Shown: piece by piece, positions 43,826-56,910 of the stretch
Position numbering within the stretch: position 1 is the stretch's first letter
Layout: the number at the start of each line of letters is the position of its first letter
NCBI GenBank assembly: GCA_040954595.2
Contig: CM082593.2
Location: 9,176,001 to 9,240,000, forward strand
Length of the DNA: 64,000 bases
Origin: Balanoglossus misakiensis
Lineage: Eukaryota > Hemichordata
Direction of reading: 5' to 3'
Program-made: the position numbers and the translations under genes
The notes under the pieces: model-generated
Database searches by the model: none
What the model was told of the DNA's origin: nothing
Seen by the model: only the letters and a program-made list of their open reading frames with translations

Positions 43826-46420
43826 ATGTTGGAACCATGTTAACCGCTTTGGTCCCTCAAATGCTGCTTTTAGTAAATGTTTTAATTGTCTTCTTCATGG
43901 CGGCCATATTGGATTTTCGGATAACCTTTAAAAGTTGACATTTTTTTCAAAAACTACAGGGCCAATCAAGTTCTAATTTACTGTGCAGTTCAATGTTTGA
44001 CAATAATATCATTAGTGGTCATGTGGCTTTGGATTTTTGAAAAAATATCATTAAAAAATTTCAAAAATCTATTTCTAATCAAGTTTTCAAGTAAATTGTG
44101 ATTGGGTAAACCTTATTGAAGCCAAATTGGATTTTCTGATCTCCAATAAAAGACTAAAATTTCCTATTTCTAGCCTGCTCATTGAAACCACACAAATTCT
44201 TTTTATGGATATGAGTCACCATATGACCAGAATATATCACAATTATTAGACTACTTTCACATGTTCTTTGATCAAGTTTTTACAGAACTTGATTAAACAA
44301 TGTGTTTGCGACTCTCGCATGTCCTTTGATCCAGTAATTCCAGAACTTATTTTATGTGGATATGCCTCTTGTTAAAAAGCACAACAGTCATAATTTTGTT
44401 CACATGAGTACGACTGCTGCCAGGACATAACCCAAATCTTTTGATAATTTTGGCAATGACCTTTGCTGCCAGGACATAACCCAAATCTTTTGATAATTTT
44501 GGCAATGACCTTTGATCTACTATCCCATTACTTGGAATAAACAGCAAATACAGTCTTCAAATTTTTTTGGCTGGAACACCTAATGAAGTATTAAACTTTA
44601 ACACAATAATTATGTACATAAGCTATTTCAAGTGAACCAAAAGAGCTTAGAAGTCTGTTTTCTGTTGGACACAGCTCAGTTTGATATCAAAATTTGTTGG
44701 CCAAAATTTGCGTGACCTCTGGCTTACTTACCATTTCTCAGCATCCATAACAGATAAAGCCTTTGCTTTCTGTTGGAACCATGCTAACCGCTTTGGTCCC
44801 TCCAATGCTGCTTTTAGTTTTAATTGTCTTCTTCATGGCGGCCATATTGGATTTTCGTATAACCTTTAAAAATTGACATCTTATAAAACAACTACAAGGC
44901 AAATCAAGTTCTAATTTACTGTGCGGTTCAATGACAATAATAAAACTTGAATAAACAATTTGTTTGCGACTCTCGCATGTCCTTTGATCCAGTAATTCCA
45001 GAACTTATTTTATGTGGATATGCCCTTTGATCCAGTAATTCCAGAACTTATTTTATGTGGATATGCCTCTTGTTAAAAAGCACAACAGTCATGATTTTGT
45101 TCACATGAGTACTGCTGCTGCCAGGAAATAACCAAAATATTTTGCTAATTATGGCAATGACCTTTGATCTACTTTTCCATAAGTTGGCATGCACAGCAGA
45201 TACAGTCTTCAAATTTGGAGGACTGAAACAACTAATGAAGTATTAAACTTTAACACAATAATTTTGTACATAAGCTATTTCAAGTAAACAAATGGAGCTT
45301 ACAAGTCTGGTTTTTGTTGGACACTGATCAGTTTAAGATCAAAAATTTGTGTCACAATTTTGCGTGACCTCTGGCTTACTTTACCATTTCTTGGCATCCA
45401 CAACAAAACAGCCTTTGCTTTCTGTTGGAACCATGCTAACCGCTTGGGCCTGTCCCATTTCTTCTTAATGGTGGCCATATTGGATATTCTGATAACCCTT
45501 AAAAATTGACATCTTTTCAACGACTACAAGGCAAATCAAGTTCTAATTTACTGTGCGGTTCAATGTTTGACAACAATATCATTAGTGGTCATGTCACTTT
45601 GGTTGCCATATTGGATTTTTGAAAAATCTCATGAAAAATTTCACAAATCTTTTTCTAATCAAGTTTTCAAGTAAATTGTGATTGGGTAAACCTTATTGAG
45701 CCAAATTGGATTTTCTGATCTCCGATAAAAGACTAATATTTCCTATTTCTAGCCTGCTCATTGAAACCACACAAATTCTTTTTATGGATATGAGTCACCA
45801 TATGACCAGAATATATCACAATTATTAGACTACTTTCACATGTTCTTTGATCAAGTTTTTACAGAACTTGATTTAAACAATTTATTTGCGACTCTCGCTT
45901 GTCCTTTGATCCAGTTATTCCAGAACTTATTTTATGTGGATATGCCTCTTGTTAAAAAGCACAGCAGTCATGATTTTGTTCACACGAGTACTACTGCTGC
46001 CAGGACAAAACCCAAATCTTTTGATAATTTTGGCAATGACCTTTGATCTACTATCCCATGCCTTGGAATGTACAGCAGATACAGCCTTCAAATTTGGTGG
46101 ACTGGAACACCTAATGAAGTATTAAACTTTAACACAATAATTATGTACATAAGCTATTTCAAGTTAACCAATAGAGCTTAGAAGTCTGGTTTTTTGTTGG
46201 ACACTGATCAGTTTGATATCAAATTTTGTTAGCACAATTTTGCATGACCTCTGGCTTACTTTACCATTTCTTGGCATCCACAACAGAAACAGCCTTTGCT
46301 TTCTTTTGGAACCATGCTTACCACTTTGGTCCCTCCAATGCAGCATGTTGCTTTAATTGTCTTCTTCATGGTTGCCATATTGGATTTTTTGGAGATGCGT
46401 TTAACGTCAGAGTTGGAAGT
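43826..46420. repeat. Large degenerate tandem array, part 2
   Basis: Duplicate of part 1, with unit heads near 43833, 44776, 45426 and 46308. One T-to-G difference (AAAATTTACATC to AAAATTGACATC near 45506) was seen. Confidence 0.85.
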
Positions 46421-46678
46421 ATTTTTAGTAAAGTCTGGGAAGTGACATGTCTTCAAAGTGACTGATGTTATCTGCTAAGAGCTGAATGCCCATGGGTGTT
46501 CTTTCCTAGATTTTACATTTTCTTAGCATTTTATAGACCTGTGTATAACTATAATTTTAGTTATATATTCTAATTTGAGTTTAGGTAGAGTATGCATGGA
46601 ATTATAGTTATTATTCTGTAATTACCCAACCAAATATGTTGTCTAACTAATGGATATTTTGATTGTCAATTTGCACAG

Positions 46679-46953
46679 GCAACATTATTGAAGTAGCATT
46701 GAGAGTAGTTGTTAATATAGCAGAGCTTCTAACTGGAAAGAAGAGCTTAGTAAATTTATCAGCTCATAATATTCCTTTAACCAATGAACTTTATATGAAC
46801 TTGCACACCTGCGTTAAAGATACAGGGATTAATTTTCAGGAAACCTTACCAGCTCTAGTACAATTTTTTGAGCCAGAAATTGAATTACCCCCCCCCCCCC
46901 CCCCCCAAAAAAAAAAAAATAAAAAAAAAAAAAAAAAAATGGTAATTTTATAA
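46679..46953 (+). pseudogene. Repeated terminal exon, copy 5 (homopolymer-disrupted)
   Basis: Same acceptor and reading frame, with D-to-V, V-to-F and L-F to F-F changes. Where other copies read CC followed by eight A, this copy has 19 C, 13 A, T and 19 A (46888-46939). The frame then encodes proline and lysine runs before stopping at about 46953. Either the exon is dead, or the homopolymers are sequence artefacts. Confidence 0.6.
46888..46939. repeat. C19-A13-T-A19 homopolymer tract
   Basis: Counted directly from the sequence. It sits exactly at the CC-A8 position of the terminal exon copies, suggesting slippage expansion of an existing CCAAAAAAAA. Confidence 0.9.
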
Positions 46954-48330
46954 AGACACAGTCAGAAAAAAAACAGAGAAAGCCAGCAAGGAAGGGAGAA
47001 AAGGGGAATACATGAAAGGCACAGTTTGCTTAAAATACGTGTGTATGCAGTAAAACTGTATGGTGCAACGGCGTCCATTTTTATGATTTATAGCCAGCCA
47101 GTCTTTCCATGCATATCATACCAGAATTTAATATGAAATTCTTGTTAATGTTAATAGTCTACAAGGATAGTACAGGTAACATGTAGAAATTAAACTATCC
47201 AACTTTCTCCACTTTTGATATCTGCTCGACACAGGCAAGCAAAAGGGCCGATCTGAGACTTTGACTTGAATGGTGGCAATTTTTGCTGTCCAGAAGCAAC
47301 TGTATAACATTTTTTTGATAGTAATATCAGCTTTATGATTGCTAAAATACACAAGAATTTAAATATTTCCACTTACTACAGTGATTGAACTGATTTTCAG
47401 CAAATTGCAATGTATAAACAAATATTGCCATCTAATGAAATGTCAACCCAATATGGCCGCCCATTTGCAATGGTAAAATGCTAGGTTTACCATATTTGAG
47501 CGCCTGTGAATTTAAATTATAATCCAGATATCAAAAACATAAGTCACTATCTGTATCTGCACATATATTGTAATATAATCTGAAAATTTCGTGAAAATTA
47601 GATCAAACATGATTTAGACACGGAACATCAAACATTGCAAATTTTCATATTTTACCATGGTTCCATGCAAAAAATAGAGAGATTTTTTTTACAAGTTTAG
47701 ATGATCTCCTGTAAAACTGAAAGAAGTAATCTTCTGTGAATCTTACATTTTTATATAATTTGGTAAAATTCTTTGAAAAATGGTGAAGATACTTGAGAAT
47801 CTCAGTATTATTTGATGCGTTTGTACGCTGAAATCCGGTGAACCGATTTTGATAATTTTCTTTGTTATAACCTACTAAGATGTATAAACATTTTTATCAG
47901 AAAAATAAACGGCAATCTTGGAGTAAATTTTTAACTGATCTTCCTTATATAATTTTAATGGTCCAGCTGTTACAGGGACCACCAGCTATTTTATTATAAA
48001 GTGGTGGTAGGTCAGTGAATGCCTCTGTCTGATTGGACTAATTAATTTGTCATACTCGCATGTATTTTTACAGACAGTTTTTGGACAAAAATCAGTTGTT
48101 GTTTTTTAGTGTAGCTTGTAAGATTGCTGTGACACATAACACTTTATTTGGCATAGTTAATTTTTTTATGTTTCCATAGTATTTAAATATTAATGCCATA
48201 TATGCTTGCCAATGTCGCCCCTGAATTTAATTCTGGTGAATACCTAATTTCTGAGTAATCCCCAAAGGGCACCACAGTGTCCTTTACATTATTTTATAAG
48301 AAGTAAATTATACATAGATATGCATCTTGT
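46954..48330. other. 3' flank of exon copy 5, then single-copy DNA
   Basis: 46954-47752 matches the flank of the other exon copies. From about 47755 to 48330 the sequence is single copy in this window, AT-rich, and holds a small imperfect palindrome (GGTCCAGCTG...CAGGGACCACC). No gene seen. Confidence 0.6.
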
Positions 48331-51300
48331 TAAAAAGCCCAACAGTCATGATTTTGTTCACATGAGTACTACTGCTGCCAGGACATAACCCAAATCTTTT
48401 GATAATTTTGGCAATGACCTTTGATCTACTATCCCATGCCTTGGCATGTACAGCAGATACAGCCTTCAAATTTGGTGTTCTTATTGACTGTGCGGTTCAA
48501 TGTTTGACAATAATATCATTAGTGGTCATGTGGCTTTGGATTTTTGAAAAATATTATAAAAAAATTCAAAAAATCTATTTCTAATCAAGTTTTCAAGTAA
48601 ATTGTGATTGGGTAAACCTTATTGGAGCCAAATTGGATTTTCTGATCTCCGATAAAAGACTAAAATTTCCTATTTCTAGCGTGCTCCTTGAAACCACACA
48701 AATTCTTTTTATGGATATGAGTCACCATAGGACCAGAATATATCAAAATTATTAGACTACTTTCAGATGTTCTTTGATCAAATTTTTACAAAACTTGATT
48801 GAACAACTTGTTTGCGACTCTCGCATGTCCTTTGATCCAGTAATTCCAGAACTTATTTTATGTGGATATGCCTTTTGTTAAAAAGCACATCTGTCATGAT
48901 TTTGTTCACATGAGTACTACTGCTGCCAGGACATAACCCAAATCTTTTAGATAATTTTGGCAATGACCTTTGATCTACTATCCCATGCCTTGGCATGTAC
49001 AGCAGATACAGCCTTCAAATTTGGTGGACTGGAACACCTTATGAAGAATTAAACTTTAACACAATAATTATGTACATAAGCTATTTCAAGTTAACCAATA
49101 GAGCTTAGAAGTCTGTTTTCTGTTGGACACAGCTCAGTTTGATATCAAAATTTTTTGGCCCAAATTTGCGTGACCTCTGGCTTACTTACAATTTCTCAGC
49201 ATCAATAACAGATAAGCCTTTGCTTTCTGTTGGAACCATGCTAACCACTTTGGTCCCTCCAATGCTGCTTTTAGTTGTAATTGTCTTGTTCATGGCGGCC
49301 ATATTGGATTTTCGGTTAACCTTTAAAAGGTGACATTTTTTTCAAAAACTACAGGGCCAATCAAGTTCAAATTGACTGTGTGGTTCAATGTTTGACAATA
49401 ATATCGTTAGTGGTCATGTGGCTTTGGATTTTTGAAAAATAGAATAAAAAAATTTCAAAACATTTATTTCTAATCAAGTTTTCAAGTAAAATGTGATTGG
49501 GTAAACCTTATTGGAGCCAAATTGGATTTTCTGATCTCCGATAAAAGACTAAAATTTCCTATTTCTAGCGTGCTCATTGAAACCACACAAATTCTTTTTA
49601 TGGATACGAGTCACCATAGGACCAGAATATATCATAATTATTAGACTACTTCCACATGTTCTTTGATCCAGTAATTCCAGAACTTATTTTATGTGGATAT
49701 GCCTCTTGTTAAAAAGCACAACAGTCATGATTTTGTTCACATGAGTACTACTGCTGCCAGGACATAACCCAAATCTTTTGATAATTTTGGCAATGACCTT
49801 TGATCTACTATCCCATGCCTTGGCATGTACAGCAGATACAGCCTTCAAATTTGGTGGACTGCAACACCCAATAAAGTATTAAACTTTTACACAATAATTT
49901 TGTACATAATCTATTTCAAGTTAACCAATAGAGCTTAGAAATCTGGTTTTTTGTTTGACACTGATCAGTTTAAGATCAAAAATTTGTGTCACAATTTTGC
50001 GTGACCTCTGGCTTACTTTACCATTTCTTTGCATCCACAACAAAATCAAATCAAATCAATCAAGCAAAAAAGTTTATATAGCGCCAAAATCCAAAAAGAA
50101 ATTTTGCCCAATGACGCTCACGGTTAAACCACACTGTATGCTCTTTCGAACATATGAGTTTTCATATGATTTTTTTAACAAAACATCCTTTGCTTTCTGT
50201 TGGAACCATGCTAACTGCTTGGGCCCATCCCATTTCTTCTTAATGGCGGCCATATTGGATATTATGATAACACTTAAAAATTTACATCTTTTCAACAACT
50301 ACAAGGCAAATCAAGTTCTAATTTACTGTGCGGTTTAATGTTTGACAATAATATCATTAGTGGTCATGTCACTTTGGTTGCCATATTGGATTTTTGAAAA
50401 ATCTCATGAAAAATTTCACAAATCTTTTCCTAATCACGTTTTCAAGTGAATTGTGATTGGTTTATCCTAATTAAAGCCAAATCGGATTTTCTAAACACAC
50501 GATTTAAAAAAAATCCTATTTCTAGCCTACCCAAATTCTTTTAATAGATATGAGTCACCACATGACCAGATTATATTACAATTTTTGGGCAATTTTCGAA
50601 TGTCCTTTGATCCATTTTTTCCAGAACTTAATTGTGCGTGGATATGCTTCTTGTCAAAAAGCACACCAGTCATGATTTTGTTCACAGGAGTTTTGCATCT
50701 ATAACAGATGCAGCCTTTGCTTTCTGCTGCCAGGAAATAAACAAAATATTTAGAGGACTGAAACACCTAATGAAGTATTAAACTTTAACACAATAATTAT
50801 GTACATAAGCAATTTCAAGTTAACCAATAGAGCTGAGAAGTCTGTTTTCTGTTGGACACAGCTCAGTTTGATATCGAAATTTGTTGGCCCAAATTTGCGT
50901 GACCTCTCGCTTACTTACCATTTCTCAGCATCCATAACAGATACAGCCTTTGCTTTCTGTTCGAACCATGCTAACCGCTTTGGTCCCTCCAATGCTGCTT
51001 TTAGTATTAATTGTCTTCTTCATGGTGGCCATATTGGATTTTCGGATAACCTTTAAAACTTGACATTTTTTTTCAAAAAATACAGGGCCAATCAAGTTCT
51101 AATTTACTGTGCGGTTCAATGTTTGACAATAATAGTATCAGTAGTGGTCATGTGGCTTTGGATGCATAATTGGATTTTTGAAAAATATCATAAAACAAAT
51201 CAAAAATCTATTTCTAATCAAGTTTTCAAGTAAATTGTGATTGGTTAAAACTAATTGGACCCATATTGGATTTTCTGATCTCCGATTAAAAACTAAAATT

Positions 51301-54300
51301 TCCTATTTCTAGCCTACTCATTGAAAGCACACAAATAATTTTTATGGATATGAGTCACCATATGACAAGAATATATTTCAATTTGCTGGTGACTCTCGCA
51401 TCTCCTTTGATACAGTAATTCCAGAACTAAATTTTATGTGGATATGCCTCTTGTTAAAAGCACAACAGTCATGATTTTGTTCACATTAGTACTACTGCTG
51501 CCAGGACATAACAAATATATTTTGATAATTTTGGCAATTACCTTTGATGTACTTCCCCATAACTTGGCATGCACAGCAGATACATTCTTCAAATTTGGAG
51601 GACTTAAACACCTAATGAAGTTTAAACTTTAACACAATATTTATGTACATAAGCTTTTTCAAATTAACCAATAGAGTTAGAAGTCTGGCTTTTTGTTGGA
51701 TACGGATCAGTGTGATATCAAATTTTGTTAGCACAATTTTGCATGACCTCTGACTTACTTAACCATTTCTCAGCATCCATAACAGATACAGCCTTTGCTT
51801 TGTGTTGGAACCATGCTAACCACTTTGGCCCCTGCAATGCTGCATGTTGCTTTAATTGTCTCCTTCATGGTTGCCATATAGGATATTCTGATAATCTATA
51901 AAAATTGACTTTCTTCAAAACTGCAGGGCGAATCAAGTTCTAATTTACTGTTCACAAAGTTTGACAATAATATCATTAGTGGTCATGTGACTTTGGATGC
52001 CTTATTGGATTTTTGAAAATCTCATTAAAAAATCTCATTTATTTTTCTTAATCATGTTCTCAAGTGAATTGTGATTGGTTTAACCTTATTGGAGCCAAAT
52101 TGAATTTTCTAAAATCCGATTAACAAATACATTTTCCTATTTCTTGCCTACTAATTGATAGCACACAACTATTTTTTATGGATACGAGTCACCATATGAC
52201 TAGAATACGTTACATTTTTTGGCAACTTTCACACATTCTCTAATCCATTTTTGTTCACTACTTAATTTTATGTGGATATGCCTCTTGTTAAAAAGCACAA
52301 CAGTCGTGATTTTGTTCACATGAGTACTACTGCTGCCAGGACATAACCCAAATCTTTTGATAACTTTGGCAATGACCTTTGATCTACTATCCCATGCCTT
52401 GGAATGTACAGCAGATACAGCCTTCAAATTTTTAGGACTGGAATACCTAATGAAGTATTAAACGTTAACACAATAATTATGTACATAAGCAATTTCAAGT
52501 TAACCAATATAGCTTAGAAGTTAGCACAATTTTGCATGACCTCTGGCTTACTTTACCATTTCTCGGCATCTGCTACAGATACAGCCTTTGCTTTCTGTTG
52601 GAACCATGCTAACCACATTCGTCCCTCCAATGCTGCTTTTAGCTTTGTCTTCGTCATGGCAGCCATATTGGATTTTCTGATAACCTTTAAAAGTTTACTC
52701 TTTTCAAAAATTACAAGGCCAATAAAGTTCTAATTTACTGTGCGGTTCCAATTTTTTCAATAATAATGTTAGTGGTCATGTGACTTTGTATTTATTATGG
52801 ATTTTTGAAAAATCTCATTAAAAATGCCAAAAATCTTTTTCTACTTAAGTTTTCAAGTGAATTGTGATTGGTTCAACCTTATTGGATATAACTTTTGTAT
52901 GGATACGAGTCGCCATATGACCAGAATACATGTTTTTGATCCAGTTTTCTCAGAACTTGATTATACAAAATTTTGACAACTACACATGTCCTTTGATCCA
53001 GTGTATTCTGAACTTAATTGTATGTGGATACGATTCTTGTTAAAAAGCACAACAGTCATGATTTTGTTTACATGAGTACTGCTGCTGCCGGAACATAACC
53101 TTATTTTTTGATAATTTTGACAATGACCTTTGATCTACGTTCCCATAACCTGGCATGCACAGCAGATGCATGTTTCAAATTTAGAGGACTGGAACACCTA
53201 ATGAAGTACTTTACCATTTCTTGGCATCCACAACAGATACAGCCTTTGCTTTCTTTTGAAACCATGCTAACCAGTTTAGCCCCTGCAATGCTGCTTGTAA
53301 GTTTAATTGTCTTCTTCATGACGGCCATATTGGATTTTCTGATAATTTCTACAAGTTGACATATTTTTTCAAAACTGCAGGGCAAATCAATTACTAATTG
53401 ACTGTCCGGTTCAAAGTTTGACAATAATATCATTAGTGGTCATGTGACTTTTGATGCCTTATTGGATTTTTGAAAATCTCATTATAATTGTCATTTTTTT
53501 ATCTAATCAAGTTTTCAAGTGAATTTTGATTGGTTAAATCTCATTGGAGCCAAATTAGATTTTCTAAACTCCGATTAAGAACTAAATTTTCCTATTTTTA
53601 GCCTATGCATTGATTGCATACAAATTCCTTTAATGGATATGAGTCACCATACGACGAGAATATGTTACAATTTTTTGGCAACTTTCACATGTCCTTTGAT
53701 CCAACCTTTTTCAACACCTAATAATACAAATTTTTGGCAACTTTCATTTGTTCTCTGATCCAGATCTTTCAGAACTTAATTAAAGCTTATTGAAGCCAAA
53801 TTGGATTTTATGAATTCTGATTAAAAACTAAAATTTCCTTTTTCTGGGCTACTCATTGATTGCACACCAATTCTTTTTATAGATACGAGTCTTCATATGA
53901 CCAGAATACATTGCATTTTTTTTTGGCAATTTTCGCATGTATTTTGATCTAGTTTTTTTCAGAACTTAATTATTCGTGGATGTGCCTCTTGTTGAAAAGC
54001 ACAACAGTGATGATTTTTGTCACATTACTGCTGCCAGGACATATTTTGGCATTGAACTTCGTTCTACATTTGGCACCTGTATTCTTTTCTGAATATCTTA
54101 TTGCGGCAAGACTAGTAGCACTAGAGGTTTGGTTTTTGATGTATATGGACAAGTATGGGACTTAGGTATTTTTGTTACATTTGGAATCCACTGGACCAAT
54201 GTTGACCTTATTAAATATGTGCATATCTAATGCTGAGCTTACCCATATTGTTACAGGTTGAATTTTTTATGAACATGCTCTACTTTTGGGCTTAATTTTT

Positions 54301-54540
54301 TTGCTGAATTTCTTGACCAATGATAATCTTATAAATATGTGCTTACATAATTGTAGACTAGACAATGAAGCTTTGAGTCTGGGTTTCCTTGAACATAGAC
54401 CACTATGCAATCAAAATTTTTTCTGACATTTTTGATGGCTTTGGTTTTGGACATTTTTGATGGACCTATTTTTCCATGCCTTGGCATGCACAGCAGATAA
54501 CGTCTTACAATTTTGAAGGCTGGAACACCTAATAACCAGG
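48330..54540. repeat. Large degenerate tandem array, part 3
   Basis: Continuation of the array outside the 9-kb duplications. Unit heads (ACCATGCTAACC or close variants) occur near 49229, 50200, 50962, 51805, 52596 and 53259, with similarity declining to the right. The box GGCCATATTGGAT, usually preceded by GGC or GTT, is in nearly every unit. Open frames (up to 127 codons) are overlapping by-products of the same repeat. Confidence 0.85.
50046..50183 (-). mobile_element. Short retroposon with 7-bp target duplication
   Basis: AACAAAA at 50039-50045 and 50177-50183 flanks 131 bp that is missing from the matching array units at 36545 and 45400 (CCACAACAAAACAGCC). Read on the minus strand it ends GGCGCTATATAAACTTTTTT followed by GATT-type repeats (TTGATTGATTTGATTTGA), the usual 3' tail of a SINE/LINE-like retroposon. 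No A/B boxes or frame identified, so the 5' part is probably truncated. Confidence 0.7.
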
Positions 54541-56165
54541 TTAACTAATAGAGCCAGAAGTCTTGTTTTTCATTTTACACTGATCATTTTGGAAGAAAAA
54601 TTTGTTGACAATTTTGGGTGAGCTCTTGGTGACCTTTGATCAACTTTCCTATAAACATAGCAGATATAGCATTGGCACTCTCTGGTATCCATAGGAACTG
54701 CTTAGACCTAGCCAATGTTGGTCGCACCTTATTTTTTTTTATTAATTGACCATATGTACCCCTTGACCCTCAGTTTGTTGGGTTGGGCTGGCTTGCCACA
54801 TTAATGCTATCATAAGGGGCACAAGCCAGGCGAGGTAGATCTGGAAAACCGCAGCACCTACAGGGCTGAAACTTGGTAGGGTGATAGGGGCCAATGAGTA
54901 GACCTAGAGTGGCCGTGAATATTTAATTAGTCACGTGACCTGGCGGCCATATTAGATTTTCCGAAAACCGTTAAATGACTCCTTCTCAAAAACTACTGGG
55001 CCAATCGAGTTCAAATTTTGTGTGCAGGTAGCCTACCTTCTGTCCATCATTTTACCCCATTGAAATCATGATGTCAAATATAAAGTTTTTTTGCTACAAT
55101 TTTTTTTCTGAAAAACTACTTAAAACTTTTAAAATCTTCTTCTCCAGAAGCAGTGATCGCCGAGTTATGGGATTCGGGGTATGCAGTCACCTAACCTATG
55201 TCTTTCAAGTTTGCGAAGTGCACTGTGATTGGTCGATCATTATGGCGGCCATATTGGATTTCCTGAAAACCATTGAAAAATGTAAATTCCGTTCTATAGC
55301 CAAAATGTTGACACCAAGGAAATTATTTTTGTGGATATAAGTCATCATATGACCGGAACTTGTCACAATTTTGGGGGGCAATTTTCACATGACCTTTGAC
55401 CCAGTTTTAAACCAACTAATTATATATGCATATTCCCCATACCTCCTCTTGTAAAAGCACTACAGTCATGAATTTTGTGGACATGGGTACCAATGCTGTC
55501 AGGACATGACACAAATATTTTGGCAATGACCTTTGACCTATTTCTGAAACATCATTTTTCTGCATATCTAAATCCAGGCTAACCAATAGGGCTCCAGGTC
55601 TGGTTTTTGTTGGACATGGCCCACTATGGGGTCAAACTTTTATGCCCAAATTTTGGGTGACCTTTGACCTACTTTCCCATATCTCAGCTTCCAGAGCAGT
55701 TACAGCCCTGGCTATGGGGGGATTGACCACCTAATAGAGTCTTACACAATACCTCATTAATTATGTGCATATCTTATTCCAAGCTAACCAACAGGGCTAG
55801 ATGTTTGGTTTTTGTTGTATAAGGACATATGTGGTGTCAAAATTTTGCTCAAATTTTGGTGACCTCAGGTGACCTTTGACCTTCTTCCCTATATCTCGGC
55901 ATCCAGACAGGATAGAGCCTTGGCTTTTGGAGGGATTGAACACCTTTTGGGGTCTTTTATGTTACCTCATTAATTATGCACATATCTAATTCCAGGCTAA
56001 CCAATAGGGCTAGAGGTTTGGTTTTTGTTGGTCATGGACAAGTATGGTGTCAAAATGTTTCGCCCAAATTTGGGTGAACTCATGTGACCTTTGACCTACT
56101 TTCCCATATCTTGGTATCCACAGCAGATACAGCTTTGGGATTCGCTGGTTACCATGGGAACCGTT
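54541..56165. repeat. Diverged right end of the array
   Basis: Relatives of the array unit with different wording: GGCGGCCATATT(A/G)GATTT near 54943 and 55243, AAAACTACTGGGCCAATCGAG near 54992, and repeated TTTGACCTACTTTCCCATATCTC-GC-TCCA blocks near 55670, 55880 and 56090, about 210 bp apart. The last block ends TGGGAACCGTTTGTGCCCC. No gene seen. Confidence 0.7.
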
Positions 56166-56334
56166 TGTGCCCCACCAACGCTGCTTGCAGCTTTAATTAT
56201 CATTGATTTCATGTATTTAATTCTTTCATTCTTTTTTCTTCTGTAGGTCCCACCGGTACTCTTCTTCTTCTCTCTCTCTTCCTTTCTGTCTTTCTTTTTT
56301 CTCTCTTCTCTTCTTTTTTCCCCTGTAGGCCCCA

Positions 56335-56910
56335 ATGGTAACACCATAATCAACCTACTAACGTAAAATTTGATGGATGGGTGGAGCGGAGTGTCAACCA
56401 TAGTCAACCTACTAATATAAACTTTGATGGATGGATGGAGCGGAGCGTCAACCATAGTCAACCTACTAATATTAAACTTTGATGGATGGATGGAACGGAG
56501 CGTCAACCATAGTCAACCTACTAAATATAAACTTTGATGGATGGATGGGGGCGGAGCGTCAACCATAGTCAACCTGCTGAAATATAAACTTTGATGGATG
56601 GATAGTGCCATGGAGCGTCAACTTAAACGATGGAGAAGTGGAAGGATGGAGAAGAAGAGTTTTTTTTTCTCTTTTTTCTCTTTTTTTTCCTGTAGGGCTC
56701 ACTGGTAACACCATAATCAACCTACTAACGTAAAATTTGATGGATGGATGGATGGAGCGGAGTGTCAACCATAGTCAACCTACTAATATTAAACTTTGAT
56801 GGATGGATGGTGCAGGGCGTCAACCATAGTCAACCTGCTGAAATATAAACTTTGGTGGATGGATGGTGCCGTGGAGCGTCAACTTAAACGATGGAGAAGT
56901 GGAAGGATGG
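56335..56910. repeat. Minisatellite, unit about 54-59 bp
   Basis: ATAGTCAACCTACTAATA and TTTGATGGATGGATGG recur; CAACCT anchors at 56351, 56405, 56459, 56514, 56570, then 56718, 56777 and 56831. Two blocks each begin CTGTAGG-CC...TGGTAACACCATAATC and end GGATGGAGAAG, so a block of several units was itself duplicated, separated by a pyrimidine-rich stretch. Confidence 0.9.

Larger units (their letters stand above)
37713..46549. repeat. 9-kb tandem duplication, copy 2
   Basis: Second copy of 28543-37700, lacking the 313-bp composite insertion. The junction between copies (about 37700-37713) has a dozen unmatched A/T bases (AATTATAAATA). After 46549 the sequence continues as yet another divergent copy of the inner 1.4-kb unit. 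Confidence 0.95.

Noticed and set aside
49955-50338. 127-codon frame in the array
   Set aside because: It spans array sequence plus the retroposon insertion, so it is a chance join.
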